DNA from: Tubiluchus corallicola
Lineage: Eukaryota; Priapulida; Priapulimorpha; Priapulimorphida; Tubiluchidae
Direction of reading: 5' to 3'
DNA: 40,671 bases
Assembly (NCBI GenBank): GCA_030141605.1
Contig: JAQGDQ010001444.1
Span: 1-40,671, forward strand
Shown here: positions 19,059 to 29,800 of the stretch, one piece after another
How positions within the stretch are numbered: position 1 is the first letter of the stretch
Layout: every line of letters starts with the position of its first letter
Program-made: the position numbers and the translations under genes
The notes under the pieces: model-generated
Seen by the model: the letters and a program-made list of their open reading frames with translations, nothing else
Told to the model about the DNA's origin: nothing
Databases searched by the model: none

Positions 19059-19265
19059 TTATTTCACTCCAGCAACACATATACAATACATCAACATACA
19101 ATATTATTGAAACAAAAAGAAACAGTATAGGTAAAAAAAACGTTGATGAAGTCAAATTAACCAAATAAAAGAGTTGCTGTATGCCAAGAAGCAAGTATAA
19201 TGGCAACATTCTACTGTGAGCAGACGGGAGGGGGGGGGGGCACAATAAAAGAAGTTTTGGCATTC
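19000..19265 (-). mobile_element. Possible retroelement 3' end with (ATTG)n tail
   Basis: Read on the minus strand, sequence ending TGGAGTGAAATAAATTG runs into ATTG repeats (19059-19002). A polyadenylation-like AATAAA followed by a short-period tail is typical of non-LTR or SINE 3' ends. No coding part is recognised upstream, and a poly-G run lies at about 19230-19240. Confidence 0.4.
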
Positions 19266-19607
19266 GGGTCAGTTTTCTTGCATTCTGTAGATCCGTTCTC
19301 CCTCATCTGATTATTGTGGTGCTCGTTTGTTCTTGTTACAGAACAAGTAGTGCTGCACATTTCTTATGCACGAGGTTTAGGATGCTTATTAAATGTACGA
19401 ATAATTCAACAATCACGCGTCGTATCCAAGTATACAACTCTAGAAACAGAGCTAACGGCTAAGCAACAGCAGGTGACGTCATAACCCGGTAACACATTTA
19501 ATATTCACACATTCCCGTGGCCTTATTTCCTTTACTGAATTGATTTTTCTCGATATTGCCATGAATAATGTAAATATGTCAAACTTTACGAATACGTATC
19601 CTTAGTT

Positions 19608-19979
19608 TTTTCTACACAGTTTAGCTGTTTTACAAGCTTTGATTCCACAATCAGTGACTGTTTTAATGCTAGATATATCAACAATATTAATTTTCGTTTC
19701 AAAAACAATAAGCTCCCACTTCTTAATAACCCCAGTATGAATAACAGAACACTAAATTTAAGAAACATTAGAACGAACAACCAATATGGAAAGAATTCCA
19801 TTACTAAGCAAGCAATACAACTTTGGAATTCATTACTGACATCACTAAAACACAGCAGCTCTTTATCAATATTCAAGTCTAAATTAAAAAAACATTTAAT
19901 GACTCGTTTTGAATATACGACATACGAACACAATGATACTTACTCAAATCATAATTTAATTTTTCCTAGACCTTACTAA
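19608..19979 (+). mobile_element. Non-LTR retrotransposon C-terminal fragment, CR1-like (family 2, copy E)
   Basis: Open frame to TAA at 19977-19979. It parallels copy D: NNRTLNLRNIRTNNQYGKNS, then KQAIQLWNSLL, FKSKLKKHLMTRFEY, ending FPRPY. The N-terminal part is truncated and there is no start codon of its own. The 3' UTR probably extends to about 20100, but its end is unclear. Confidence 0.75.
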
Positions 19980-20469
19980 ACTAGTATATTTTGTTTTTGT
20001 TATTTTGTACAGCTCAGACTACTCAACAGATAAAAAATACGACGTGTAATATTATATTGGACTGACTGAATTGTTGTGTTTAAAATACAGCAATTTTCTG
20101 TTAAAAACACAAGAAACAGATTTTTGCAGATACTGATGCTTAGTGCTGATTAGTGAGAGTGTTAAGCAATGCCACCACAGTTACACAGAACAATATTGAT
20201 CCTTGTTGAATATTGAACAATATTGTTGAATAAACTTTGTGTTACATCTAACAAATGAACAGGATTAGAGCATCAACCTTATTAGAGATTATGATCAGTT
20301 CATAATAAAGACATGTGACTTCATACCAAGTCATTCTAGAAACAGTGTACAAGAAATATTAGTTAATGATGTTACTTTTTAGTCGAGACTTAATAGTCTA
20401 GACGCAAAGCTCCACTTTTCTGGATGTTATTGTTCTTGATGTTGTTGGGAAATGACCTTTTGAAAAAAG
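19980..20469. other. AT-rich stretch, LINE 3' UTR remnant and unassigned DNA
   Basis: No gene recognised. A motif around GAACAATATTGAT and GAACAATATTGTTGAATA repeats locally at about 20188-20232. Confidence 0.35.
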
Positions 20470-21020
20470 TCCAATGTTCTGCCAGTTTGCAATGGATTGT
20501 CATGAAGCTTCACACAGATATACTGGAATGAATTCTGCGTCCACTGAAAAAGTCGGATTTCTGATTTACCATTTTGAAATCAAGATGATGGCAATAACGT
20601 CTTTTTTTCAGAAAAGCTTAAGGCTCTGTCTGTTTGCAATAGATCATCAGAAAACTGTACAGGAATATGCTTGAACGAAGGATTGAAGGAATCGGATTTT
20701 TCATCTACCATTTTGAGTTCAAGGTGACAACGATGACATTATTTTCGAAAACAGCCCAAGCCGCTGCCAATTTGCAACAGATTATGGAACTTTATAGGAA
20801 TTTATGTTAGGATGAATTGTGCACCTACTTACCTAATCTGAATTTCAGTCAGCCATTTTGAAGTCAACATCATGAAACTTTAAAGGAATATACTAAAGTG
20901 AATTCTGCATCTACTGATTTCGATCTGGCATTTTGAATCCAAGATGGTGGTAAACTTCATTTTATCAAGGCTCTGCCAACGCATAGTGGATTGTCACTAA
21001 ACTTTATAAGAATATACTAG
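20470..21020. repeat. Degenerate tandem repeat, about 130-150 bp unit
   Basis: Recurring blocks include TTTGCAATGGATTGTCATGA / TTTGCAATAGATCATCAGAA / TTTGCAACAGATTATGGAAC, GAATTCTGCRTCYACTGA, and CATTTTGAAATCAAGATGAT / CATTTTGAGTTCAAGGTGAC / CATTTTGAATCCAAGATGGT. At least four diverged units can be seen. Old and non-coding. Confidence 0.65.
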
Positions 21021-21028
21021 AACAACTA

Positions 21029-21190
21029 ATGGCACGTTCAGACATAGAGACTGCTCTCTAAACCAAGCCGTTCACACGTTATAACACGTTGTGAGAGAAG
21101 TTGCCAAATCGTCCACAAGTTGCAACTTTACTCTCAGTGAGAAGTTGCGTAACGAGCTACGAGAGAAGTCTTTACGTCTGAACGTGCCAT
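21029..21190. mobile_element. 162-bp MITE with 24-bp terminal inverted repeats
   Basis: The left end begins ATGGCACGTTCAGACATAGA and the right end (read inverted) begins ATGGCACGTTCAGACGTAAA; 22 of 24 positions match. The interior shows further self-complementarity (GAGAGAAGTTGC and related pieces). The target-site duplication is unclear (TAA on the left, TGA on the right), so the superfamily is open. Confidence 0.75.
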
Positions 21191-21660
21191 GATATACTAC
21201 TTATGTCTTATAAGTTTCATAGATGCGCTCAAAATTTGATTTAAACTGATTTGGGGGAGGGGTACTTTTTGGGGCAAACTGTACAAACTGCTTTAATTTG
21301 AAAACTTGAGAGTGACCAATAAATAATCGCCAATAGAGACTGTCAATGAATTGCATCACTCAGATCTTTTGTACACAAGATGTAATAGAAACTTCCGTCA
21401 CTTCTCGCAGTGTAATTCAGAAAACAGTGACTTCCACTTCCATTTTTTCCTTATACATATATTAGTTATTGGGATTGTCAAATAAGTGTATTTCTGACTT
21501 TAATTTGTATAGTAATTTAAAGTAGTGTATGTTTATGTATAATTTGTGTAATAATTTATTTTAACTATAACCAGTTTTAAACAACTTCATATGGATCTGA
21601 TGTTTATTTATGCAGATTTTGTGTGTTTTTGTGTACAGTTTGTGTAATAATTTATTTTAA

Positions 21661-22096
21661 CCCTTTCATAACCGTTGTATCTCGTGGGATACGAGAATAT
21701 TTTCTGCCTTTAAAATTAATAAAATTTTAAAACTAACAGTTATTTGATCTGTTAATAGTTATTTTGATTTAAGCCAATAACAATAGACAAAAATGGTGAT
21801 AAAATGGCAAACTAGAAAATCTGCATAGCATAAAAACTGCGCAAGGTACAGTACTTTAGAGATGACTTTGTACAGATCAGCATAGCATGCATACTAAATG
21901 TCTTAAGTACTTTTAAAAATTATCAGCAGTCGCAAAATGAAGCACATTTTTTGCTTTTGTTGTGTTTTTAAAAAAATCGGACTTTGTTTTTTTGCATATG
22001 ACAAAGAATGTTGTGTATCCCACAGGACACATTGGGAACAAAAGTACCAAGCCAAAAAATGTTTTCTTATTCAAAAATAATTTGGGACTGAAAGTG
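21661..22096. mobile_element. PiggyBac-like MITE, copy 1
   Basis: TTAA flanks both ends (21657-21660 and 22097-22100), and the left end begins CCCTTTCATA, as in piggyBac-type elements. A near-palindrome around GTATCTCGTGGGATAC lies just inside the left end. It is homologous through most of its length to 31739-32192. No transposase is encoded. Confidence 0.8.
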
Positions 22097-22100
22097 TTAA

Positions 22101-23122
22101 CAAAACAACTTTATGATGTGGATCTGATATTTTTGATGCAGGTTTGGTATTGATGGGATTCAAACTGAGGTTTTATCTGAAAAGATATTATCACGTGAAA
22201 CCCGTGCAGTTTATTTATCCTGATGAATCTGTAAGTGAAGAAAGATTCAAAGATTGTTTAGTGTACTTCACTATCAGTTAAACATTAGACATTTATGTTT
22301 ATTTTTATTGGCATTCTTCTATATAAGCATTTAGAACGGGAAAACCCAGTTTCACTTTCCAGAACAAAATGACGTAATGAGAAACTGAGGAAACAAGACC
22401 TACTTACATACTTTTTGTGAAAACAGCATTTTTTAGCAATAGTTTTTGGATTAGCCCCCGACCCCAAGGTTGGAAACCCGTGGTTTAAGATATAGCAAAA
22501 GTTAAACGATTAATTATATTCGGAATGCCATTTCTAATTTAAACATTTTTGCTATATATATATATATATATATACATACATACAATATATATGTATAAAC
22601 AATCAGTTATGTGCTTATTATATATGTAGCTGAACTTAACTTACTATTAAAATACTTGTTTGATTTGTATTAGGCTGCTATTTTAAATGATAAGGACAGT
22701 GTCTTGTTTTAAAAAAAATTACATGCTTTTTGTTTTTATTGAAAACAACTACTGTGAATATATAATATCATAGTAGATATATTGTTGGATGATGTCCTCA
22801 AAATGAATCAAGATTTTTAGTCAAATTATTCTACTTCTGGATAACATGACAATGTCACAACTGTAATCTCATAGGCACTTCTGGCATGCAGTGTATGTTT
22901 TGCCAATTTGTTTGACAATATTTACAACTGAAAAAATGAAACATTGAAAATGAAAAATGAAAAAATGGAAATGAAAATGAAAAGTGAAACTCCTACACAT
23001 GAAACTATTTGATATTTTCATTATAACATTCTCTATAAGATTACCCTTTCTCTAGTGATACAGTAATACATTGATCTAGTTCTATAATCTTGTTATTGTT
23101 ATGACCACTTTTTTCCAGCTTT
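22101..23122. other. 3' flank of the SLC22-like gene
   Basis: AT-rich. It contains a (TA)n run at 22553-22573 and an A-rich run at about 22928-22990. A minus-strand AATAAA at about 22735-22740 could be the polyadenylation signal for the gene ending at 23123. No other gene seen. Confidence 0.45.
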
Positions 23123-23314
23123 TTATATGGTTGTTGTCATCTGTTGCTTCTTGTTGAAGTGTTGAAGTTGGCCACTTTCCTTCCACAGCAGCCACTCATC
23201 CAGAGTTTCTGGAAGCACTTTGCCTTTGGTTTCGGGAAAAAACAAAATGATGATTGCGGCTCCTATTCCCATACTTCCAAACAGTGTTGGTTGTACCCAA
23301 GCGTGTTCTCTTTG
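23123..23314 (-). CDS. SLC22-like terminal exon: TM12 and C-tail
   Basis: Acceptor TTTTTGCAG|C (AG 23316-23315). It encodes QREHAWVQPTLFGSMGIGAA, then LFFPETKGKVLPETLDEWLL, then a short polar tail ending QMTTTI and TAA at 23125-23123. The LPET-type motif right after TM12 is the family C-terminal signature. Confidence 0.93.
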   Translation of the reverse strand, partial: QREHAWVQPTLFGSMGIGAAIIILFFPETKGKVLPETLDEWLLWKESGQLQHFNKKQQMTTTI

Positions 23315-26300
23315 CTGCAAAAATACAAAATGGTTGATTATTTTCATACATTTTTATGTCAGTACATGTATTAGAATCTTTTCGAGTCAGATAATTGGCT
23401 ATGCCACTACTTAACAAAAATTACGGCCATATCACGTTGAAAACACCCGTTCTCGTCTGATCACCGAAGTTAAGCAACGTAGAGCCTGGTTAGGGCTTGG
23501 AAAGGTGACCGCCTAGGAATACCAGGTGCTGTAGGCTTGCGGGATGCCCACACTGTATCTCGACACTAGGCGGAGGAGCTGCACAAGCAGCCAACGGCTA
23601 GAGGGCGGAGGAGGTCAAGTGACCCATGTGTAGAGGAGTAAACCTTCCAAATCAGGAGTGGAGCCCCGAAGGCGGACCAGTGCAGCAAGCTCACTGAGTC
23701 CGGCAGCTCCTGCAGCTAACCTGGTGCCAAACGTATCGCTCTGCTTTCCTTTGGACTACACCAGGGAGGAAGAGAGGGGGTTCCTGTTGTCTGGGCAACT
23801 CAGGATCTCCATACACCTTACGCAGGCGTGCGCCCTGGAGAGGCCAGTGGTTCAAGGGTCGGACTGCTCAGCCACAGTCGACGCTGCAGCTCCATCAATG
23901 TGATCAATAACTGACTCTCTTGGCGCACACTCCATTGTCTTCTGAGACAGAAGGATGCCAACATAACAACATTATATTTAATAAAATCAACAAATTAACG
24001 TGCCAAGCTGCACATCTAAGTAAAGATTTCCAAACACAAACCATAAAACTGCAATTACAATATGCATGTTTTCAGACTAACATACGTTAAGGTGTATCAG
24101 GAAGCAAAAACGTACCCAGGTAATAGTTAACGGAGCTATCATGCCTCCAACACGTGATGTACTAGAGCATAAGCCTAGGCCTCCATTTCTGAAATTTGTA
24201 AAAAAAGATTGAGTATTTAGCAACTCCTATAGAAAAAATAACCAACCAGTGAATATAAGGTTTTCTGCATGGCCCTAGTCAATATAGTTACTTCTTGGGA
24301 ATCAGCTGCCTTGAGTCCTGAGAGATGCTGATTTGGTATTTATTAAACGTTAGACTTATGGGTAGGTGAAGAAACTCTTAAGCATTTATCCGCACTAGAT
24401 GCCAACTCATCTAGTATTGATGTAGACCTTTAGGAAATTGATGTTTGGCTTGTTCTGACATTTACCGTAACGCCTGGTTTTTGATTGCTCATGCAAGCGA
24501 TTTTATTCGTCACTGCCTACAATTTCACAGGATGAAATACTGTTCACGATCTGCCTTAGGTTCGCTGCTCACTGTTGTGTTTTGTTTCTCTCGGAAGGCT
24601 CGTAGAGAAAGCTAGAAAACACGCCGTTAAATGTTATTACTTTATTGAGCGAGAATTCTTACAAAACAAAGATGAAGGACGTTGAAACGATTGCTATAAA
24701 CGTGAAAATGTGGAAAACGTTTAAGTATATCTGAAAATGTAAGTATTACGTCCGTGAGATCTGCGTGCTCTGTGTGCGATGTGCTCTGGTGTCGGCTTCG
24801 CTGTACATGGCGCGCTGTAGAAACTTCCCGAACAAATGTTCGAGAACAATCCAGAGGTAAGGCGGTTATTCCGACGGAACATTCTACGATGTTCTATGCA
24901 ATTCTACTTGACGTCAGCGATCTCCACAACACTCACAAGCAGCCAAAGATGAGCTGTAGCTACAATTATTTCCACCTCGAAATGATCCAATTCCGACTTT
25001 CATATTTCGCGCACAGTACAATTGCCCGTGTCATCTCAGTTCTGCACCTAGTTTCTGAAGGTAATGGAATTCCATCAACTCCACGTCTATATCAACAGCT
25101 TAAACGTGAGAACTCAATACTTGTGTTTTTCAATGTTCTGTAATAGCTCTTGTATTCTGTTAATCATCGGTGATTTACCAGTCTCTGTACTCTTAAGCTT
25201 GTTATCTGTGCTCATGGAGCTACTCGCTCTTATATCAAGTGCTCCATTAGAAATTATATACCCGATCTTGCAAGAGGTAGGTCTACTTAAGTACCTCTAT
25301 AACTAAAAAGTTTAGTTATAACTTTAACTTTAGTTATAATGTTCTAACTACAACTTTTGCTATAGAGGTGCTTGGCCTACTGTAGACATCTGTATCTGAA
25401 TCATTGCTTCCGTCTGTTGCTTTCACCCACGTGACACATTCTGAATCGTTCCTTCCACCTGTTGCTTTCACCCACGTAACACATTCTGAATCGTTCCTTC
25501 CGTCTGTTGCTTTCACCCACGTGACACATTCTGAATCGTTCCTTCCGTCTGTGGCTTTCACCCACGTAACACATTCTGAATCGTTCCTTCCGTCTGTTGG
25601 TTTCACCCACGTGACACATTCTGAATCGTTCCTTCTGTCTGTTGGTTTCACCCACGTGACACATTCTCAATCGTTCCTTCCGTCTGTTGCTTTCACCCAC
25701 ATGACACATTGCAAAATCTTGTTGCCAATCTGATTATCTGTGACATGACGTCTACCTCGCAATTCATTGCTCATCAAAAATCTGTTGCTATGCCAATCCT
25801 GTTATTCCTACTTTTGTGGATGGTATCTTCAAAATCTCTCCCCATTGGTGCGTAAATGCCGACAATTTTCTACGAGTTCTCGTGCTGCTTCTGTCTTCCC
25901 TATTCCCAGATTTTTCCTTGGGCATCATGTCTGTTATTGAAAAAGGGGTAAAGTATCTCTACGGAACATGTTTTAATATTAAAATTTGAACAACTTGCGT
26001 GCTTCTATGGTTCAGCCACATATCAACCATTTTTCTACCCTTATTTATTTGGAAAGTGGTGCTGACAAGCCACTTGTGAGGCAGTGTGTTGTTGTTTTTA
26101 CTGTATTAACTGTTGTCTGTCTTATCTGTCTGCAGAGCAGTTTTTTATTTTGAATTCTGCGTGCCCAATGTCTATAATAGGCGTAGTTGGCCAACGATCT
26201 TTGTACACCTGTAAGATGAGTTGATCTACAACTATACATGGTCCTCACATTTTTGCGGAAATTGTTTTCTAATCAGTACATGCAACATACCTAACGACTG

Positions 26301-26812
26301 TAGGCACCAGCTCAACCGTGTACAGGTAAACGGAGGCAAAGGCGGCAGAAGTGGCAGCCTTGCCTATCATCACTAATGTGGTCTCGACCCATCTGATGTC
26401 TGCACCGCTGGCTAATAACAAAACAACATCTGTTGAAAATTTGCGATACTATATGCTAACTGTAAAAAGAAATTTAAGTCATCTAGCAGTGATCACATTA
26501 CTTTATAAAATGCATTTTGCTGGCTGACGTTGGCCATTAAAATGAAAATTGGAACCAAAAGGTGCTAGAGAAGAGATACCAGATAGAGATGAATAAGAAT
26601 AAGAATTGATCATAAGCAGAACAAGTGGCTAACCTGTTTCTCAGTCATCTTTCTTTCCCTCTGCACAGTTGTCAATTAAAACTGAGTAGACCCAGGAAGG
26701 CAGCCAGAAATTATATATATATATATATATGTAGAAATTTCTGGCTGGCTTCCTGGGTCTACTCAATGTTCATCATTGATTGCTATTTATATAAGATTAA
26801 TCGCCATTTAGC

Positions 26813-26847
<35 letters not shown>

Positions 26848-29800
26848 TATATGTATGTATGTGTGTGTGTGCGTGCGTGCGTGCGTGCGTGCGTGCATGC
26901 ATGCATGCATGTATGTATGTATGTATGTATGTATGTATGTATGTATGTATGTATGTATACAGCATGAAAAATCAACATAACTGTAAACCAAATAACCACG
27001 TAAATGGAATTCGAACCCACTATCCCCGGATTGGGAACCGAGTGACATACTACGCTAGATGCGATGGAGGGGAGTTTCGAAAATTTGGGGATGGCCAACC
27101 TGCAGTCACAGGAGAAATTTCTGCACTGCAAAATCTGCTTTACTTTAATCTTCAAAAATCGAATCCCAACTCGACAAATAGATTGCAGTTTTAAATGAAA
27201 GGAGAAACTAAACGGCATCAGTTGGTCTTAAATTAGTTCTTTCAAATGGAACATGTTAAACTACAATGTTTACATTGATTACAAAACTAGCTACTAATAC
27301 ACTACTAGTTGTAATTTAGTGCAGTTTGTGTTAAAATATGCGCTGAGTGTAGTTAGTATACACCTGTATAGTGTAGCATAATTACCAAAAGTTTTTTAAA
27401 TAACCTTGTCATTCACCTGTTTTATCTGGAATTAGAAGATTGGAAAAGAGAGCTAAACCAGCTATGAAATGAAATGCACAGATGGATTTTATTCTACCAA
27501 ACCTGAATAAGAAGGAAACCAGGGTGTCATTATTTAATATTTAATTTAACTGTAAGTTCAACTTTTTATTTCACACTCAAGATGTATAGTATAATACATA
27601 CAATCATACACAAATACAATTACAAACATACACATAAAACGACTAGACCTTCTATAAACTAATTCCTTGCAACACAAATAAATTAAAATCACGATTACGT
27701 ATATTAGACTGATCGCCATTTGGCAGATATACTTGACGTGTACTTACTATCACTGTTACATAGATGATTCGCAATGGTATTACTACTCTTTATTATGCTT
27801 GTATCGCTAAACATACATTTTTTTCTAATAAACGTTGGCTCTTCTACTTGGAAGAGGTTGCAAATCATTTGATTGCAGGATATGTATAACTGATTCAGAT
27901 CTGTGTGTTTGCGGTTTGGGCAGTCAAACCCCAGAACATTTAATTTTTCATTGTCCGTTACCATTTGTTAGACAAGATACAAGAGTGAATCTCGAACGCA
28001 GCTTAGAAAATAATGACCTTCGAAACATTTACAGAAAGAGAGACACTAATGTAATTAAAATGTATATAGATATTGTAAAAGAACTAACCCAAAATGATCT
28101 TATAGTAAATTGATTATACATTGATTATAAATATTGGATATATATTTAGAATAAGTAAATCGTAATGCAAAATTGTCAGCTTGTTTAGTAAGAAATTTAT
28201 TTATTGTACATAGTGTACAGACTTATTTAACATTTTTGTACTTTTGTGCCCTGTAAATAGAGAGCTTATTGTATAATTTTCAATAAAGATTTTTAATAAT
28301 AATAATAATTTCTAATAAAAAGTATTTTAAATGATAGAATACACAAAGTTGTCTTGTGCAAAAGTCGAATGGTGTTCCGAAAAATTTACGCAGTAATATA
28401 TTGTTTGCTGAATTTAGTTTTTTTATATTATAAAGATTGTCGTTCCTTCACTATTTACTGTAGTGCGAATAGTTTCTTATAGACAGAGAGAAAACAGTCA
28501 TTTATCTATTCATTCTACTGCCTAAGAATTGACATTAACTTCCCGTTTGATGATTAATTAAGATTTATAATTAGTACCTGATTGAAAACCCATCAACATT
28601 AAAGTGCAGTAAGAACGTGAATGATTAAGTTTGTTCTAAGACAGAACCATTCCGAGATTAAAATTAATTACAAAAATTAGTCTGATTGGTTAGTAAGTAC
28701 TTTAGCGAATGTAATTTAGCACATGAAAATGTTGGAACGGTTGCTCAGCTTTTATGAATGAATTGATCTGCCATGATGTATTGGTCATGGGTTGGATGAT
28801 CAAAAGGTCCTTGGTTCAAATCTACTGCACTCAAATTCAGTTTTTCATATTTTTTCCCGCCCAAACTTAACAGTTATTGGTTTGTTCCACCACTAGGCAG
28901 TAAGTTTGTAATAGTAATAAATTTATTAAGCCACTAATATATCATTTCAGGTTCTACATTAATTCAAAAATAATTTAATTACTTAGTAATATCTCTAATG
29001 AGAGCAAACTAACATTTATAAATAAATGTATTGGGTTGGTCTCAAGGTGATCATACGCGCATGAGAATCGGATTTTCTCAGCTAAACTATGACCTTTGAC
29101 CTTTTCTCTAAAGGCTGTAAAGATAATAACGGTCATCCAATATTGCCGAATTGTAACTGTGGATTTCGATTTGAGTCTGTTGAACACTTTTTGTTGGACT
29201 GCTCATTGTATCCACAAACTAGGGTTGTTATGTTTGATAAATTAAATGAAATACTTCTGCCCGAAAACCTTAATATAGCTGCCTTAGGAAATAATGATCT
29301 GTTGAAGTTCTTATTATTCGGAAAAGATGAATTTAACTATGTTGCTAACTGTAAAATATTCCAATGTATACATGACTTTATATTACGTACTAAACGTTTC
29401 CAGTAGTTTCTATCTGATATGAAATGCATCAGTATTAAATATTCGTACATTAATATTTTCTAACCATCATTTTCTACTAATGTCTAAGGTAATCTTGTAG
29501 TAAAACTTGTCAGCTTGTGTATTTATAGTCTATTCTTACTGTAAATGTTCTTGTAAATAGTGTATAAAGTCTGTTGTGGTGAGAATCCTAAATCATGCTG
29601 TTCAAACTGTCTGATCCAATCCTAAATAAATTATTTTTGCCACATATTACCTTTCAGTGCACACCTTTGCTGCAAGATATGCAGGTAACTCTACTGCTCC
29701 CACGAGGAAGGCGTTCAAATAGAGGTTGCCAGACAGTTCCCCAACACCAAGCGACACAGCATAGTAAACCATGGAATCCGTCATCCTTTAACGAAAAATG

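Noticed and set aside
23421-23540. Functional 5S rRNA gene
   Set aside because: The head is fairly complete but is joined to the SINE body without a T-run terminator.
24754-25143. 129-codon plus-strand ORF
   Set aside because: Its first half is the interior and end of solo LTR copy 2; the remainder shows no family resemblance.
26625-27218. Long ORFs with Thr-His or Tyr-Ile-Tyr runs
   Set aside because: Read through TA, TGTA and TGCG microsatellites and a tRNA-like repeat.
29664-29670. Alternative donor AAAG|GTGTGC for the TM7-TM8 exon
   Set aside because: It would put the next exon in a frame with an immediate TAG; GAAAG|GTAATA keeps the family sequence CTERFGR.
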